64,000 bases of DNA, taken from positions 179,790 to 243,789 of the forward strand of contig NZ_JAFBDS010000008.1 of the NCBI RefSeq assembly GCF_016908375.1. Reading direction: 5' to 3'. Under the pieces are notes generated by a model that was not told the origin of the DNA, made no database searches, and worked only from the letters and a program-made list of their open reading frames with translations. The translations under genes were made by a program, and so were the position numbers. This document shows positions 35,812 to 43,973 of this stretch, piece by piece. Positions within the stretch are counted from its first letter, which is position 1; every line of letters starts with the position of its first letter. The stretch comes from Amphibacillus cookii (GTDB lineage Bacteria; Bacillota; Bacilli; Bacillales; Amphibacillaceae).

Positions 35812-37323
35812 CTAAGCAAATGATTTTTCTGTCCGATGGATACGATCTTGTTCATGATTAATATCTTCAACAAAGCGACGGAATTCTTGGTTTCCAATTG
35901 AGACATTAATAAATGCAGATTGTTTCTGACTAGATAATTGATGCTGATGCCTTTGATTTCTAAAAAGTTGGGAATCACGATGAATATGATTTACTTGACC
36001 GGCTACATCGAGATCTGAAATAGGGCGTTCGATTACACGAGCCATTGCCTCAGAGGCACGACGTAATTTCGTCCGTGAATGATTTAAGCCGATTTCCAAC
36101 CCTTGCCCTGTATATCTACCATACTCTTTCATCAACTTCGACGGGCTGGCAATGCCTAATACTGATTTAATCGGTCCCGGTACCACTTTAGAGATGAGAT
36201 TTCCTACCTTACTCGAAAGCCAGCTTCCCATTCCTTTAATACCTTCCCAGAACCCTTTTATTAAATCGCCGCCCCAATCCAGTGCATCGTTAAATAGATC
36301 AGTAAACCAACCACTAATCGAATCCCAAAGCGCTGTAAAAGCTGGTTTGACCGTCTGCCAAGCATTGTCCACTAAGCCTTTAATACCATCCCAAATGGAA
36401 TTCCAGATCTTCAATACCGCTTCTTTCATCCCTTCAAAATCACCAGTGAACATGGAAGCAAAAAATTCAATAATGCCTAAAATGACATTAATGACCGTTT
36501 CAATAACAATCTGAATTCTCTCCCATGTTTTTTCGATAATATGTTTAACAATTGGCATTACGCGTTCAAAGATGTTTTGGATAATCGGTAAGACATATGC
36601 AATAATATCCTGCACCTTATCCATAACGGTCTCTATAATACCGTAGATAAAACTAAAGATGTTTTCAACGGCATCCATAATCGTCTCACCATGTTCTAAC
36701 CAAAACGTCTGAATCTTTTCTAATTGTTCTTGAATAAACGTGATCACCTTTCCTAGAACCGTTTCGATAATCTCCCAAACATGATTCATAGCTTCTTGAA
36801 TCGTTTCCCAGATCGATTCAAAGATGGTTTGCGCTTTTTCAAGAAGTACTTGACCATGTTCTTCCCACCAATCCGTAATAAACGTCCACACATTCGTAAC
36901 CACATCAGCAATTTCCTCTACAATTGGCACAACGAAATCCCGAACAGCTTCAAAAACACGATTAACAATATTTTGAAAGGTCTCTGAATTTTGATAAAGC
37001 TCAACGAAAAGCATTGCTAATGTAGCCAATACTGTGGCGAAAATAACAAATTTATTGGCGGCAATCAACTTATCCCAAATGGTAAAAGCTTTATTTAGCT
37101 CTTGAACAGATTCCCAAATTTTTTTGAAAGATTCTTTGGTTTGATCTGCAAAGCCATTAATCTGTTCAGCTGATTTATCAAAGCCTTTGGCAATTTCATT
37201 AACCGACTCTGCTAGTTCGGTAAACGGGTTATTTGATAATTGTTTTTCGATCACACCAATAACACTTTTTATTTCACCAGCTGTACTTTGTAAAAAAATC
37301 GTAATATCATTAGCTTCTGACAC
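35812..37323 (-). CDS. Short tail tape-measure-like protein
   Basis: 503 residues, long helical with hydrophobic stretches (NKFVIFATVLATLAMLFVELY and the FTGDF...IWNSIWDGIKGLVDNAW repeats). The segment GPIKSVLGIASPSKLMKEYGRYTGQGLEIGL is typical of tape-measure C-termini. Short for the family (often 700-2000), implying a tail of roughly 75 nm by the 0.15 nm per residue rule. The N-terminal part common in full phages seems missing, so it is either naturally short or trimmed. Confidence 0.75.
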   Translation of the reverse strand: MSEANDITIFLQSTAGEIKSVIGVIEKQLSNNPFTELAESVNEIAKGFDKSAEQINGFADQTKESFKKIWESVQELNKAFTIWDKLIAANKFVIFATVLATLAMLFVELYQNSETFQNIVNRVFEAVRDFVVPIVEEIADVVTNVWTFITDWWEEHGQVLLEKAQTIFESIWETIQEAMNHVWEIIETVLGKVITFIQEQLEKIQTFWLEHGETIMDAVENIFSFIYGIIETVMDKVQDIIAYVLPIIQNIFERVMPIVKHIIEKTWERIQIVIETVINVILGIIEFFASMFTGDFEGMKEAVLKIWNSIWDGIKGLVDNAWQTVKPAFTALWDSISGWFTDLFNDALDWGGDLIKGFWEGIKGMGSWLSSKVGNLISKVVPGPIKSVLGIASPSKLMKEYGRYTGQGLEIGLNHSRTKLRRASEAMARVIERPISDLDVAGQVNHIHRDSQLFRNQRHQHQLSSQKQSAFINVSIGNQEFRRFVEDINHEQDRIHRTEKSFA

Positions 37324-37325
37324 AT

Positions 37326-37643
37326 TTAAACCTCCCTTCCTAAATTAGCAACATAAGCTGCCTTTGCCATGTTTTTTTGTTTAGTTGATAGACTAACTTT
37401 CTTTTGAATTGGCCTTTCTATTTCCTTAATTCGCTTGTCATAGTCATAAAATTGTTTAAAACTCTGAAAAACTGGCACTTGCCGTTTTCCTTTTTCTTTA
37501 GTTGCTTTCACTTGTTGATGGAGCCATGCTTGCAGATGCATATCATATTCATCATCGATACGTTGTAATCGAAAGGCACGCATTCTCATCTTATATTCAT
37601 ATAAAGTCATCAACTCAATCTCACGTAACGATTGACAATTCAA
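37326..37643 (-). CDS. Tail assembly chaperone, T part (probably read by -1 frameshift)
   Basis: The ORF has a poor TTG start with no RBS. Its frame stays open upstream through the end of the chaperone gene at 37694 (reading SERKLNQAVETYESIILNCFRYLNCQSLREIEL...), so a -1 slip near 37709 would join both frames. This is the G/GT arrangement of siphophages: the extended product carries a basic T domain that loads tube protein on the tape measure. The T part is rich in Lys/Arg (MRMRAFRLQRIDDEYDMHL). Confidence 0.7.
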   Translation of the reverse strand: MNCQSLREIELMTLYEYKMRMRAFRLQRIDDEYDMHLQAWLHQQVKATKEKGKRQVPVFQSFKQFYDYDKRIKEIERPIQKKVSLSTKQKNMAKAAYVANLGREV

Positions 37644-37693
37644 ATAGCGAAAGCAATTGAGAATAATCGATTCATAGGTTTCAACCGCTTGGT

Positions 37694-38053
37694 TTAACTT
37701 TCGCTCGCTTTTGCCTGTTGATTGAATGTTTTGATCGTGTGAATGACCGTCGCTGACTTCCCCATTTCAGTTTCGATCTGTTCAAATAGTTTGCTTAAAT
37801 CGCCTTCTTTTTCTGCATACGTTTCAATAGCCTGATCAATCTCATGCATTGCAAAACCTAGGTGGGCGGTAGTTGCTTTAATCACCTCTGTTAATGCTAC
37901 TGGATTAGCCTGTTGTAAATTCATATAAGCTAAGTTAACACCCATCCCAAATTCGAGGCCTTGATAATCGACTTTATACACTTGATCAAGCTCACGGCAA
38001 AATTTTAATCCAAACTTTAATTCAACTTCTCTATCCTTAATATAAAACTTCAT
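37694..38053 (-). CDS. Tail assembly chaperone, G part
   Basis: 119 residues, Phage_TAC-like: begins KFYIKDREVELKFGLKFCRELDQVY with conserved GVNLAYMNLQQANP and ends NQQAKASES. Lies between tail-tube and tape-measure genes. Its 3' end contains A-AAA-G (Lys codon 37711-37709), a possible slip site from which the -1 frame continues without a stop into 37326. RBS AGGAGG precedes ATG 38053. Confidence 0.8.
   Translation of the reverse strand: MKFYIKDREVELKFGLKFCRELDQVYKVDYQGLEFGMGVNLAYMNLQQANPVALTEVIKATTAHLGFAMHEIDQAIETYAEKEGDLSKLFEQIETEMGKSATVIHTIKTFNQQAKASES
37697..37714 (-). promoter_or_regulatory. Candidate -1 frameshift site
   Basis: In frame 0 the codons are GCA AAA GCG AGC GAA AGT TAA. 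A tRNA-Lys on AAA (37711-37709) can re-pair with AAA after slipping back one base because four As lie in a row. The -1 frame then reads AGC GAG CGA AAG TTA AAC and is open to the stop at 37326. It is not a classical X-XXY-YYZ heptamer, so the exact slip point is uncertain. Confidence 0.5.
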
Positions 38054-38161
38054 TTCATAACCTCCTATTTTTAATAACCAAATTTGTAGCTTTCCATCCT
38101 CATCCGTTTGCGATAAGACATTTATTTCTCATTAATCGTGTAAAGAAAAAGGAGAAGGCGA

Positions 38162-38695
38162 TTATGCCCCCTCATTTCCTTCCTCACCTTCTGCAACCGT
38201 GTCTTTAAACAAGTATTGGATCGCTTCTTCTTGTTCCTCTGTTAAGGTTGCAAAGCCGAATTGAGGCTCCATCTCAACGGTAAATGTACTTGAAATCGTT
38301 GCATCCTCTTCCGCACTAGAGACATCTTCCCATGAACCAAGGTAACCTTGTGCATAAATAGCCGGGTACTTCTCTTCATCATTTTTTAGTTCTTGATCAA
38401 CAGTCACTTCCCAGATTTCTAGCTTTTCTCCTTTAATTACAGCCTCTCTTAACATCGCTGCAAGTGGATCTTTCTTCGTTTGAATCGCTTCAATACTAAC
38501 TTCAGACTCTAGTTCTCCTGGTTTAACAATGGTGCCATCTTTCGTAATAATCGTCTCAAGTTCACGACTATAGCTAAAGGTATGGCTTGTTTGAAAAACA
38601 AGCTTGGCCGCTTGATTCTCCTGATCTGCTAACTTTCTAAATAATAAAATTTTATTTTTTCCTTCCAATACTGATTGAATAGCTGTTTCTGACAT
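38162..38695 (-). CDS. Major tail tube protein (TP901-1 type)
   Basis: 177 residues. The segments KILLFRKLADQENQAAKLVFQTSHTFSYSRE and DGTIVKPGELESEVSIEAIQ are typical of TP901-1-family major tail proteins; the C-terminal tail is acidic. It polymerises to form the non-contractile tube. First structural gene of the cassette: no head, portal, connector or terminator genes precede it. Confidence 0.85.
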   Translation of the reverse strand: MSETAIQSVLEGKNKILLFRKLADQENQAAKLVFQTSHTFSYSRELETIITKDGTIVKPGELESEVSIEAIQTKKDPLAAMLREAVIKGEKLEIWEVTVDQELKNDEEKYPAIYAQGYLGSWEDVSSAEEDATISSTFTVEMEPQFGFATLTEEQEEAIQYLFKDTVAEGEEGNEGA

Positions 38696-39224
38696 TTTTA
38701 ATTTCCTCCCTAATATTTTTTAAGTAATTGATTTCAATTGTTTTTAATCGGTCAATACGTTGGTGATCGAGAATAATTCATAGCACTACCTCCTTGTTTG
38801 TTGGTGCAACCTTTTATTGACGTGTTGAGGTCAAGGCTTCAATTTATCGCCATCAAAAAAACGAAGATTCAGCTGTATGCTATCTCCGTTTTAACGCAAA
38901 AATTGATTTAATTGACTTAGCCTATTTCACTGCACTTTTCACCGTTGCTTCTTTGCTAAATTTTTATACACACTACCGCATGATGAAATCGATTCACGTA
39001 TAAAACGAAACTTCAATCGGTGGGCGTTGAGTGAATCAGGAATTAGCCCCACCTTAGTAGTTTAATCGATGCCCTCTAGTTTGAAGCAGGCGATTTACGG
39101 ACGATTATCTGTGATAAAAATAAAACAAAGCAACTGCTCGTCCTTCAGTTGCTATGCTCTAATTTTCTACACTACCATAATAGCACGGTTTTTGATTAAA
39201 AAAATGACATGGGAGTGACATTGC
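38696..39224. other. Gap upstream of the tail tube gene: mini-ORF and repeat copy 6
   Basis: A strong RBS AAGGAGG (about 38789-38795, minus) is followed by ATGAATTATTCTCGATCACC, an ORF of only nine codons; one base later the frame DHQRIDRLKTIEINYLKNIREEIK stays open toward the tube gene, so a small phage gene may have been destroyed here. A short-form long-hairpin repeat lies at 39003-39118 (AAACGAAACTTCAATCGGTGGG to ACGATTATCTGTGATAAA). The packaging/head module of a complete phage would sit in this gap but no trace of it is seen. Confidence 0.6.
39003..39118 (+). repeat. Long-hairpin dispersed repeat, copy 6 (short form)
   Basis: Left end AAACGAAACTTCAATCGGTGGG, right end ACGGACGATTATCTGTGATAAA, central box CTCTAGTTTGAAGCAGG. 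The first stem lacks its right arm. Confidence 0.8.
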
Positions 39225-39674
39225 CTATCTCCAACCTAACACTTCAATCGTGACATGAATAATTTCATCTCGCCAACGCATTGCTTGTCGTTTACTAATA
39301 AAACATTGATCAGCAATGGCATCCCACGTATATTTATGATTTGACCAGTATCTCACTTTAACTAATGCTTGATATTCGGCTGGTAACTTTTCATAAACCG
39401 TATCAATAGCTTGAACAATTTGCTTTAAATAATCTAACTGTTTGTGCTTCGCTAATTGCAGGGCTGTCGTCTGCGTTGGATCACGAATAATATTAGCATG
39501 TCCACCTCCAATATTATCATCGCGTTGCCACGTTTCTTGATATGGATTGATAATAGTCTCTTCTAATCGCTTAATTTCCCTTAGCGTCTGCTGGTAATTT
39601 CGCCATTCAGCCTCTACTTTTTTAAATGTTTCTTTTGTTACTTTAATGTCATACACGATACCAATCTCCTTCAT
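39225..39674 (-). CDS. ArpU/RinA-type phage late-gene activator
   Basis: 149 residues with a coiled N-terminal half and a C-terminal helix-turn-helix (YKYTWDAIADQCFISKRQAMRWRDEI region), the layout of ArpU/RinA-like sigma-factor-related activators of phage late (packaging/tail) genes. Transcribed divergently from the repressor and followed by the tail genes, so it is the likely activator of the cassette. Its promoter region contains the repressor operators. Confidence 0.8.
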   Translation of the reverse strand: MKEIGIVYDIKVTKETFKKVEAEWRNYQQTLREIKRLEETIINPYQETWQRDDNIGGGHANIIRDPTQTTALQLAKHKQLDYLKQIVQAIDTVYEKLPAEYQALVKVRYWSNHKYTWDAIADQCFISKRQAMRWRDEIIHVTIEVLGWR

Positions 39675-39683
39675 GGATTATTA

Positions 39684-39836
39684 AGTACCTTTAAAAGGTA
39701 CTTTAAATTAAAAAAATATATATTCTTTGTGTTTTCTCTATATTTTATAATATAATACCTAAAAAAGGTACTGTCAACCCATATTCATACTTTTTAAAGG
39801 TATAATCACTTTACAAAACTAACTTAAAAAGGTACC
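39684..39836. promoter_or_regulatory. Repressor operator array (four sites)
   Basis: Four related palindromes: AGTACCTTTAAAAGGTACT (39684-39702), AATACCTAAAAAAGGTACT (39754-39772), CATACTTTTTAAAGGTATA (39786-39804) and ACTAACTTAAAAAGGTACC (39818-39836). All share the half-site AAAAGGTA. They cover the divergent promoter region between activator and repressor; a TATAAT lies at 39801-39806 inside the third site. Spacing and sequence fit autoregulation by the repressor at 39861 and repression of the activator. Confidence 0.75.
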
Positions 39837-39860
39837 ATTAAAGGGAAAGGAGCGATAAAA

Positions 39861-40484
39861 ATGAGTGACTTAAAACAAACTTTAGCACAGCAACTCAAGC
39901 AACAATTAGCACGAAAAGGGATCACACAAACAATGATGGCTAGAGATTTAGATATACCGGAAATGACCGTTTCTAACTGGATCAAAGGAAAAACGTACCC
40001 TAGACCAGACAAATTACAACGTCTTGCAGATTATTTTGGAACAACGAGAAGCGAATTGACAGAAGACCTACCAGATAACCTTACACCGATTGCAGCACAA
40101 AGTGTAGCGATCCCGATTCTTGGTACCATTGCGTGTGGTGATCCAATTACGGCTGAAGAGAATATAAAAGGCTATTATTATGAGTCCCCTGACACGTTGC
40201 CCAGCGGTCATTTGATCTGCTTAGAGGCAGCTGGCGAATCCATGTCACCTACCATTCCACACGGATCTGTGGTTTTGATTCGAGAACAACCTGAAGTTGA
40301 AAGTGGTGAAGTTGCTGCGGTACTTGTTAATGGCGCAACGGAAGCTACGCTGAAGCGTGTAAAAAAGCAAGGTGATACATTAATTCTCGTTCCGGATAAT
40401 CCTAGCTATGATCCGATTGTCATTAACGAGGACAACCCAGCTAAAATTATTGGGAAGGCGATCAAATACACGATGCAATTATGA
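39861..40484 (+). CDS. LexA/CI-type phage repressor with S24 peptidase
   Basis: 207 residues. An HTH_3 domain (~8-65, QLARKGITQTMMARDLDIPEMTVSNWIKGK) and a C-terminal S24 self-cleavage domain. Cleavage site Cys92-Gly93 (TIACGDP), catalytic Ser127 in AAGESMSPT and Lys165 in EATLKRV. RecA-stimulated autocleavage after DNA damage should release the operators at 39684-39836 and switch on the tail/lysis cassette. RBS GGAAAGGAG. The only plus-strand gene of the cassette. Confidence 0.92.
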   Translation: MSDLKQTLAQQLKQQLARKGITQTMMARDLDIPEMTVSNWIKGKTYPRPDKLQRLADYFGTTRSELTEDLPDNLTPIAAQSVAIPILGTIACGDPITAEENIKGYYYESPDTLPSGHLICLEAAGESMSPTIPHGSVVLIREQPEVESGEVAAVLVNGATEATLKRVKKQGDTLILVPDNPSYDPIVINEDNPAKIIGKAIKYTMQL

Positions 40485-40566
40485 TATCCATCCAACAATG
40501 GCCTAAACATCAAAGCTAGTGGTTTACTTAAGGGTTCTTGAACATTAGCATAAACACATACAAATC

Positions 40567-40600
40567 AGAGCACTTGCACTCGTCAACGTGCTCTATTTTG
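40567..40600 (+). terminator. Terminator after the repressor gene
   Basis: AGAGCAC and GTGCTCT with a 14-nt loop, followed by ATTTTG. About 80 nt after the repressor stop. The rest of 40485-40721 holds nothing recognisable. Confidence 0.55.
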
Positions 40601-40721
40601 CGTTGGAAGTGTTAAGCTGCATAAACACATGTCCTGATAACTTTCTTTCTGTTCTTTTTGAGTAATTGAGCCACCTTGTCTCTCCTTGATTAACGATATA
40701 GATTAAAAAATTTTCATAAAG

Positions 40722-41015
40722 TTAACACTTTCCATTATCGTCTGGTTTTAATGCTTGATAATATGTTGCTTTTTCGGGAACTGTGCCTTTATCAATACAC
40801 TGTTCGATAAAGAGACGCAATCTTTTATTTTGCTGAAACATGTGCTCATTCACTTCTTGTAAATAACTGATCTTATCCGTATTTGGGGTCGACCGCTGTC
40901 GTGCTAAATCGAATGATTTATTTGATTCCATCACTTGATAGTCTTCTTCAAGTTTTTTAACCAGCTTCTCTACTTGAATGAGGCGACTTTCAAATTGATC
41001 AAGCTTTGCCTTCAT
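40722..41015 (-). CDS. Hypothetical coiled-coil protein
   Basis: 97 residues, not recognised. The first ~35 residues are a strong coiled coil (LDQFESRLIQVEKLVKKLEEDY), then a short helical region ending FIEQCIDKGTVPEK. A reasonable RBS (AAAGGAG) lies upstream of ATG 41015. Stands alone between the phage-derived cassette and the Hsp20 gene. Confidence 0.6.
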   Translation of the reverse strand: MKAKLDQFESRLIQVEKLVKKLEEDYQVMESNKSFDLARQRSTPNTDKISYLQEVNEHMFQQNKRLRLFIEQCIDKGTVPEKATYYQALKPDDNGKC

Positions 41016-41157
41016 AGCTCAACGATACTCCTTTCTCTATTTCCTAGAAAACAGTTCCATTCATACTTTATATGCTAAAACACCCAGACAAAGACAAGCA
41101 CAAAATCTGCTTTTTTTATTAAACTAAATATAAATGAGAGGAAAGGGGAAGTGAATA

Positions 41158-41661
41158 TTGAATAAATATTGGCCAAAAAAATGGCATGATAAAATCCCCA
41201 ATTTTCTTGGTGAAGATTTCTTTTCGAGCTTTGACTTTATTGAAGAGGAAGCAAATAGTAATGAAAATCAAACTGATCAGCCGAAACGAATCAAAAACAA
41301 TGGTTCAAGCGTAAAGGTTAATATTTGTGAGTCCAACAATCAACTTCTTTGTATTTTTCGGGCGCCCGGTTTAAACCTAGAAGATGTTGAGATTGATGTT
41401 TATGATAAAACATTGGAAATCATCGGTACTGTGAGCGTTGATCATAAAGGCTTGAGTCCGATTCACATGGAACTTTATCAAGGACCAATTATCCGGAAAG
41501 TTCAGTTACCCTACCCTGCCCATCATGACAAAATTGAAGCGGCTTATCAAGATGGTTATTTATATGTGTGGTTGCATAGACTTATTCGATCAAAGGAAAC
41601 ACGACAAAAATTAGCAATAAAAAATTTTGAAGAAAATAAAGATACCAGTCATGATCTTTAA
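41158..41661 (+). CDS. Hsp20/alpha-crystallin-family protein
   Basis: 167 residues. The alpha-crystallin domain spans about residues 55-145 (VNICESNNQLLCIFRAPGLNLEDVEIDVYDKTLEI...). The N-terminus is Trp/Phe-rich and the usual C-terminal IxI motif is absent, as in spore-coat-related Hsp20 relatives of Bacillus. TTG start at 41158 with GAAAGGGG upstream. Could be a small heat-shock chaperone or a spore-coat component; gerP genes lie 3 kb away. Confidence 0.75.
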   Translation: MNKYWPKKWHDKIPNFLGEDFFSSFDFIEEEANSNENQTDQPKRIKNNGSSVKVNICESNNQLLCIFRAPGLNLEDVEIDVYDKTLEIIGTVSVDHKGLSPIHMELYQGPIIRKVQLPYPAHHDKIEAAYQDGYLYVWLHRLIRSKETRQKLAIKNFEENKDTSHDL

Positions 41662-41728
41662 TTTCTTGAATATAATGAATCGAATGAGAACGCCCACATT
41701 TAGATTATAGCGATCAGGAGGTGTTTCG

Positions 41729-42883
41729 TTGGGTTTCTTTGATAATCACGGTTTAAGTTATCGGCAAAAAAAAGCATTAGAAAGTGACCGTACCACTGAT
41801 TTATTGGGAATTGAAAATGCCGAACAAGAGGCAAAAATCCCTGAAATCGAGCGAGAAAAAGAAATAGAGCGCTCACTCAAATATGGTCTAGAAGGGGCAC
41901 CATCAATTGGAGATCGTACCATTTCCACCTTCTCTAGAGAAGGGAGACCACCTCAAGGTGGGATTCCCACTTTTTTAAGAACACCCTTTTTAGAAGATGT
42001 GCGCCATGTTGGTGAGTTTGATGTTGCCTTTATCGGTGTTCCGTTTGATATCGGTACCACTTACCGGGCTGGGACGCGATTTGGTCCTGAAGCAATGAGA
42101 CGGATATCAAAATTATATACCCCTTATAGTTATGAAAAAGGGGTTGATTTACAAGAATCATTGAAAATGTGCGATGTTGGTGATATTTTCACCATTGCTA
42201 ATATTGAAAAAAGCTTTGACCAAATTTATCGCGCAGTATCCCACGTTTTCTCACAAGGGACGCTCCCCGTTATGCTCGGAGGTGACCATTCAATTGGCTA
42301 TCCTTGTTTAAGAGCAATAGCTGACCATGTTGATGGCAAAGTAGGTATCATCCATATGGATCGCCACTTAGATCTCCAAGAAAAAGATATGGACGAACGC
42401 ATGCATACAACGCCTTGGTTCCATGCCACTAATATTCCAAATGCACCACCATCGAACCTTGTTCAAGTTGGAATTGGCGGTTGGCAAGTACCAAGAGAAG
42501 CGGTCAAAAACGTTCGAAAATTTGATACTACCGTTATCACAATGGATGATATAGAAAGACTAGGCATTGATCAAGTTGCGGATATTGCCCTAGAAAAAGC
42601 TTGGCATGGGGCTAAAGCGGTTTATTTAAGTGTTGACATCGATTCATTCGATAGTGGATTTGTTCCCGGTACGGGCTGGCCAGAACCAGGGGGGTTCTTA
42701 CCACGCGAAGGCCTCCAATTTATTGACCGTGTTGCAAGTCAAGGTGTGTGTGGAATGGAACTTGTTGAAGTATCTCCACCTTATGATGTTAGTGATCAAA
42801 CCGCATTATTAGGCACACGTGTGATTGCAGATGTTTTAGCAACAATGGTTAGAGAAGGAAAGATCGGAAAACAATTTAATTAA
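41729..42883 (+). CDS. Ureohydrolase (arginase/agmatinase family), possible Ni-dependent guanidine hydrolase
   Basis: 384 residues; TTG start with AGGAGG 7 nt upstream. An N-terminal extension of ~70 residues precedes the arginase fold. Binuclear-metal ligands: GGDHS (D186, H187), DRHLD (D211, H213, D215) and VDIDSFD (D303, D305). In agmatinases the second motif is usually DAHxD; here Arg replaces Ala. Length near 390, the N-terminal extension and the adjacent nickel ECF transporter are features of the Ni-dependent guanidine hydrolase (GdmH) group rather than of ~290-residue Mn agmatinases. The substrate is therefore an inference; agmatinase or another guanidino-hydrolase remain possible. No hypA/hypB-like nickel chaperone is in the window. 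Confidence 0.75.
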   Translation: MGFFDNHGLSYRQKKALESDRTTDLLGIENAEQEAKIPEIEREKEIERSLKYGLEGAPSIGDRTISTFSREGRPPQGGIPTFLRTPFLEDVRHVGEFDVAFIGVPFDIGTTYRAGTRFGPEAMRRISKLYTPYSYEKGVDLQESLKMCDVGDIFTIANIEKSFDQIYRAVSHVFSQGTLPVMLGGDHSIGYPCLRAIADHVDGKVGIIHMDRHLDLQEKDMDERMHTTPWFHATNIPNAPPSNLVQVGIGGWQVPREAVKNVRKFDTTVITMDDIERLGIDQVADIALEKAWHGAKAVYLSVDIDSFDSGFVPGTGWPEPGGFLPREGLQFIDRVASQGVCGMELVEVSPPYDVSDQTALLGTRVIADVLATMVREGKIGKQFN

Positions 42884-42900
42884 TCATAATCGTATAAATG

Positions 42901-43058
42901 AAACGAACCTTCAATCAGTGGGTATTTTCGTTGTTCTCCCATTGATTGCAGGTTCGTTGAGTGGATCCGAACATTAGCGTCCGTTATAACCCCTCTCAAT
43001 TGATTTGCTCTACTCTCTATTTTGAGGTGAGGTTTTACGAACGGTTAGCTGTGATAAA
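42901..43058 (+). repeat. Long-hairpin dispersed repeat, copy 7 (type example)
   Basis: Two-part fold. Stem 1: AAACGAACCTTCAATCAGTGGG pairs with CCCATTGATTGCAGGTTCGTT. Stem 2: ATCCGAACATTAGCGTCCGTT through CTCTCTATTTTGAGG pairs with ACGAACGGTTAGCTGTGATAA. The central CTCTACTCTCTATTTTGAGG box is the best conserved part in all copies. No coding capacity. It lies 17 nt after the ureohydrolase stop. Confidence 0.88.
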
Positions 43059-43103
43059 CTTATATGAAAGGCGTCCTCAAAATATGGACGCCTTTCATAT
43101 AAG
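43059..43103 (+). terminator. Perfect 18-bp hairpin just upstream of the ECF ATPase gene
   Basis: CTTATATGAAAGGCGTCC, a 9-nt loop, and its exact complement, ending 6 nt before the RBS GGGAG. There is no T-run, so it may be an operator, an RNA-processing signal or a weak terminator instead. It directly abuts the end of the long-hairpin repeat. Confidence 0.55.
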
Positions 43104-43123
43104 CTAGCTGGGAGATGAAAAAC

Positions 43124-43957
43124 GTGTATGCCATCGAACTATCCGATGTGACTTATTGTTATGAAAATGGTGTAGCGGCTCTTAAAGACCTAAGCTTAAC
43201 GATTCCAATCGGGGCGAAAGTAGCACTATTAGGACCAAACGGGGCGGGTAAATCTACCTTTTTACATCATTTAAACGGATTAAAGTTGCCTGATCATGGT
43301 GAGATTAGCATTATGGGACAATCACTTACCCGAAAAAGTGCAAAAGCGATTCGAAAAAAAGTCGGATTAGTATTTCAAGATCCTGATGATCAAGTCTTTT
43401 CTGCGACAGTCTGGGACGATGTTACTTTTGGTCCGCGAAACTTACAACTTGATCAAGGGGAAATAGAGGCTGTCTGCCATGCAGCCTTGGGTAATGTTGG
43501 CATGCTAGAATATAAAGATACACCACCCTATCAATTAAGCTATGGAGAGAAGAAGAGAGTCGCCATTGCTGGTATTTTAGCAATGAGACCTGACATAATC
43601 ATTCTCGATGAGCCCATGGCATTTTTAGATCCTGTTGGCCAAGATCAAATAGCTGGTCTGCTTCAGGGCTTAAATTATATGGGTAAAACAATTTTATTAT
43701 CGACGCATGATGTGAATTTCGCCGCCTCTTGGGCTGATATCGTTATTTTACTCACAGAAGGAAAATTATTAGCCATTGGAGGAACTGACTTATTGATAAA
43801 TGAAGCCTACATAAAAAAAGCCAAATTACATCTCCCCATTATCGCAAGAACGTTTAAAATGATCCCAAATCTTAATGACAAATTACCGATTAATGAACAG
43901 GAGGCCTATCGGTTTTTATTTAAATACTTAAAGGGTAACGAGAAATATATTTATTAA
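43124..43957 (+). CDS. nikO: ECF transporter ATPase (NikO/CbiO)
   Basis: 277 residues from GTG 43124. ATG 43115 lies directly on the RBS GGGAG, so GTG with 9-nt spacing is preferred. Walker A GPNGAGKST, Q-loop VFQDPDDQVFS (the DPDDQ form typical of CbiO/EcfA), signature LSYGEKKRVAIAG, Walker B IIILDEP. It powers the nickel/cobalt ECF transporter whose S, accessory and T subunits are at 45998-48649. The spore gerP genes on the other strand now split the transporter operon. Confidence 0.88.
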   Translation: MYAIELSDVTYCYENGVAALKDLSLTIPIGAKVALLGPNGAGKSTFLHHLNGLKLPDHGEISIMGQSLTRKSAKAIRKKVGLVFQDPDDQVFSATVWDDVTFGPRNLQLDQGEIEAVCHAALGNVGMLEYKDTPPYQLSYGEKKRVAIAGILAMRPDIIILDEPMAFLDPVGQDQIAGLLQGLNYMGKTILLSTHDVNFAASWADIVILLTEGKLLAIGGTDLLINEAYIKKAKLHLPIIARTFKMIPNLNDKLPINEQEAYRFLFKYLKGNEKYIY

Positions 43958-43973
43958 AAACAGATAGCCAAGC

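Noticed and set aside
28272..40484. Complete inducible prophage
   Set aside because: No integrase, replication, terminase, portal or capsid genes and no att repeats seen at the borders; only the tail, lysis and control modules are present.
41662..41728. Guanidine riboswitch before the ureohydrolase
   Set aside because: The 67-nt gap shows only an RBS and no ykkC-type or paired ACGG hairpin pattern.
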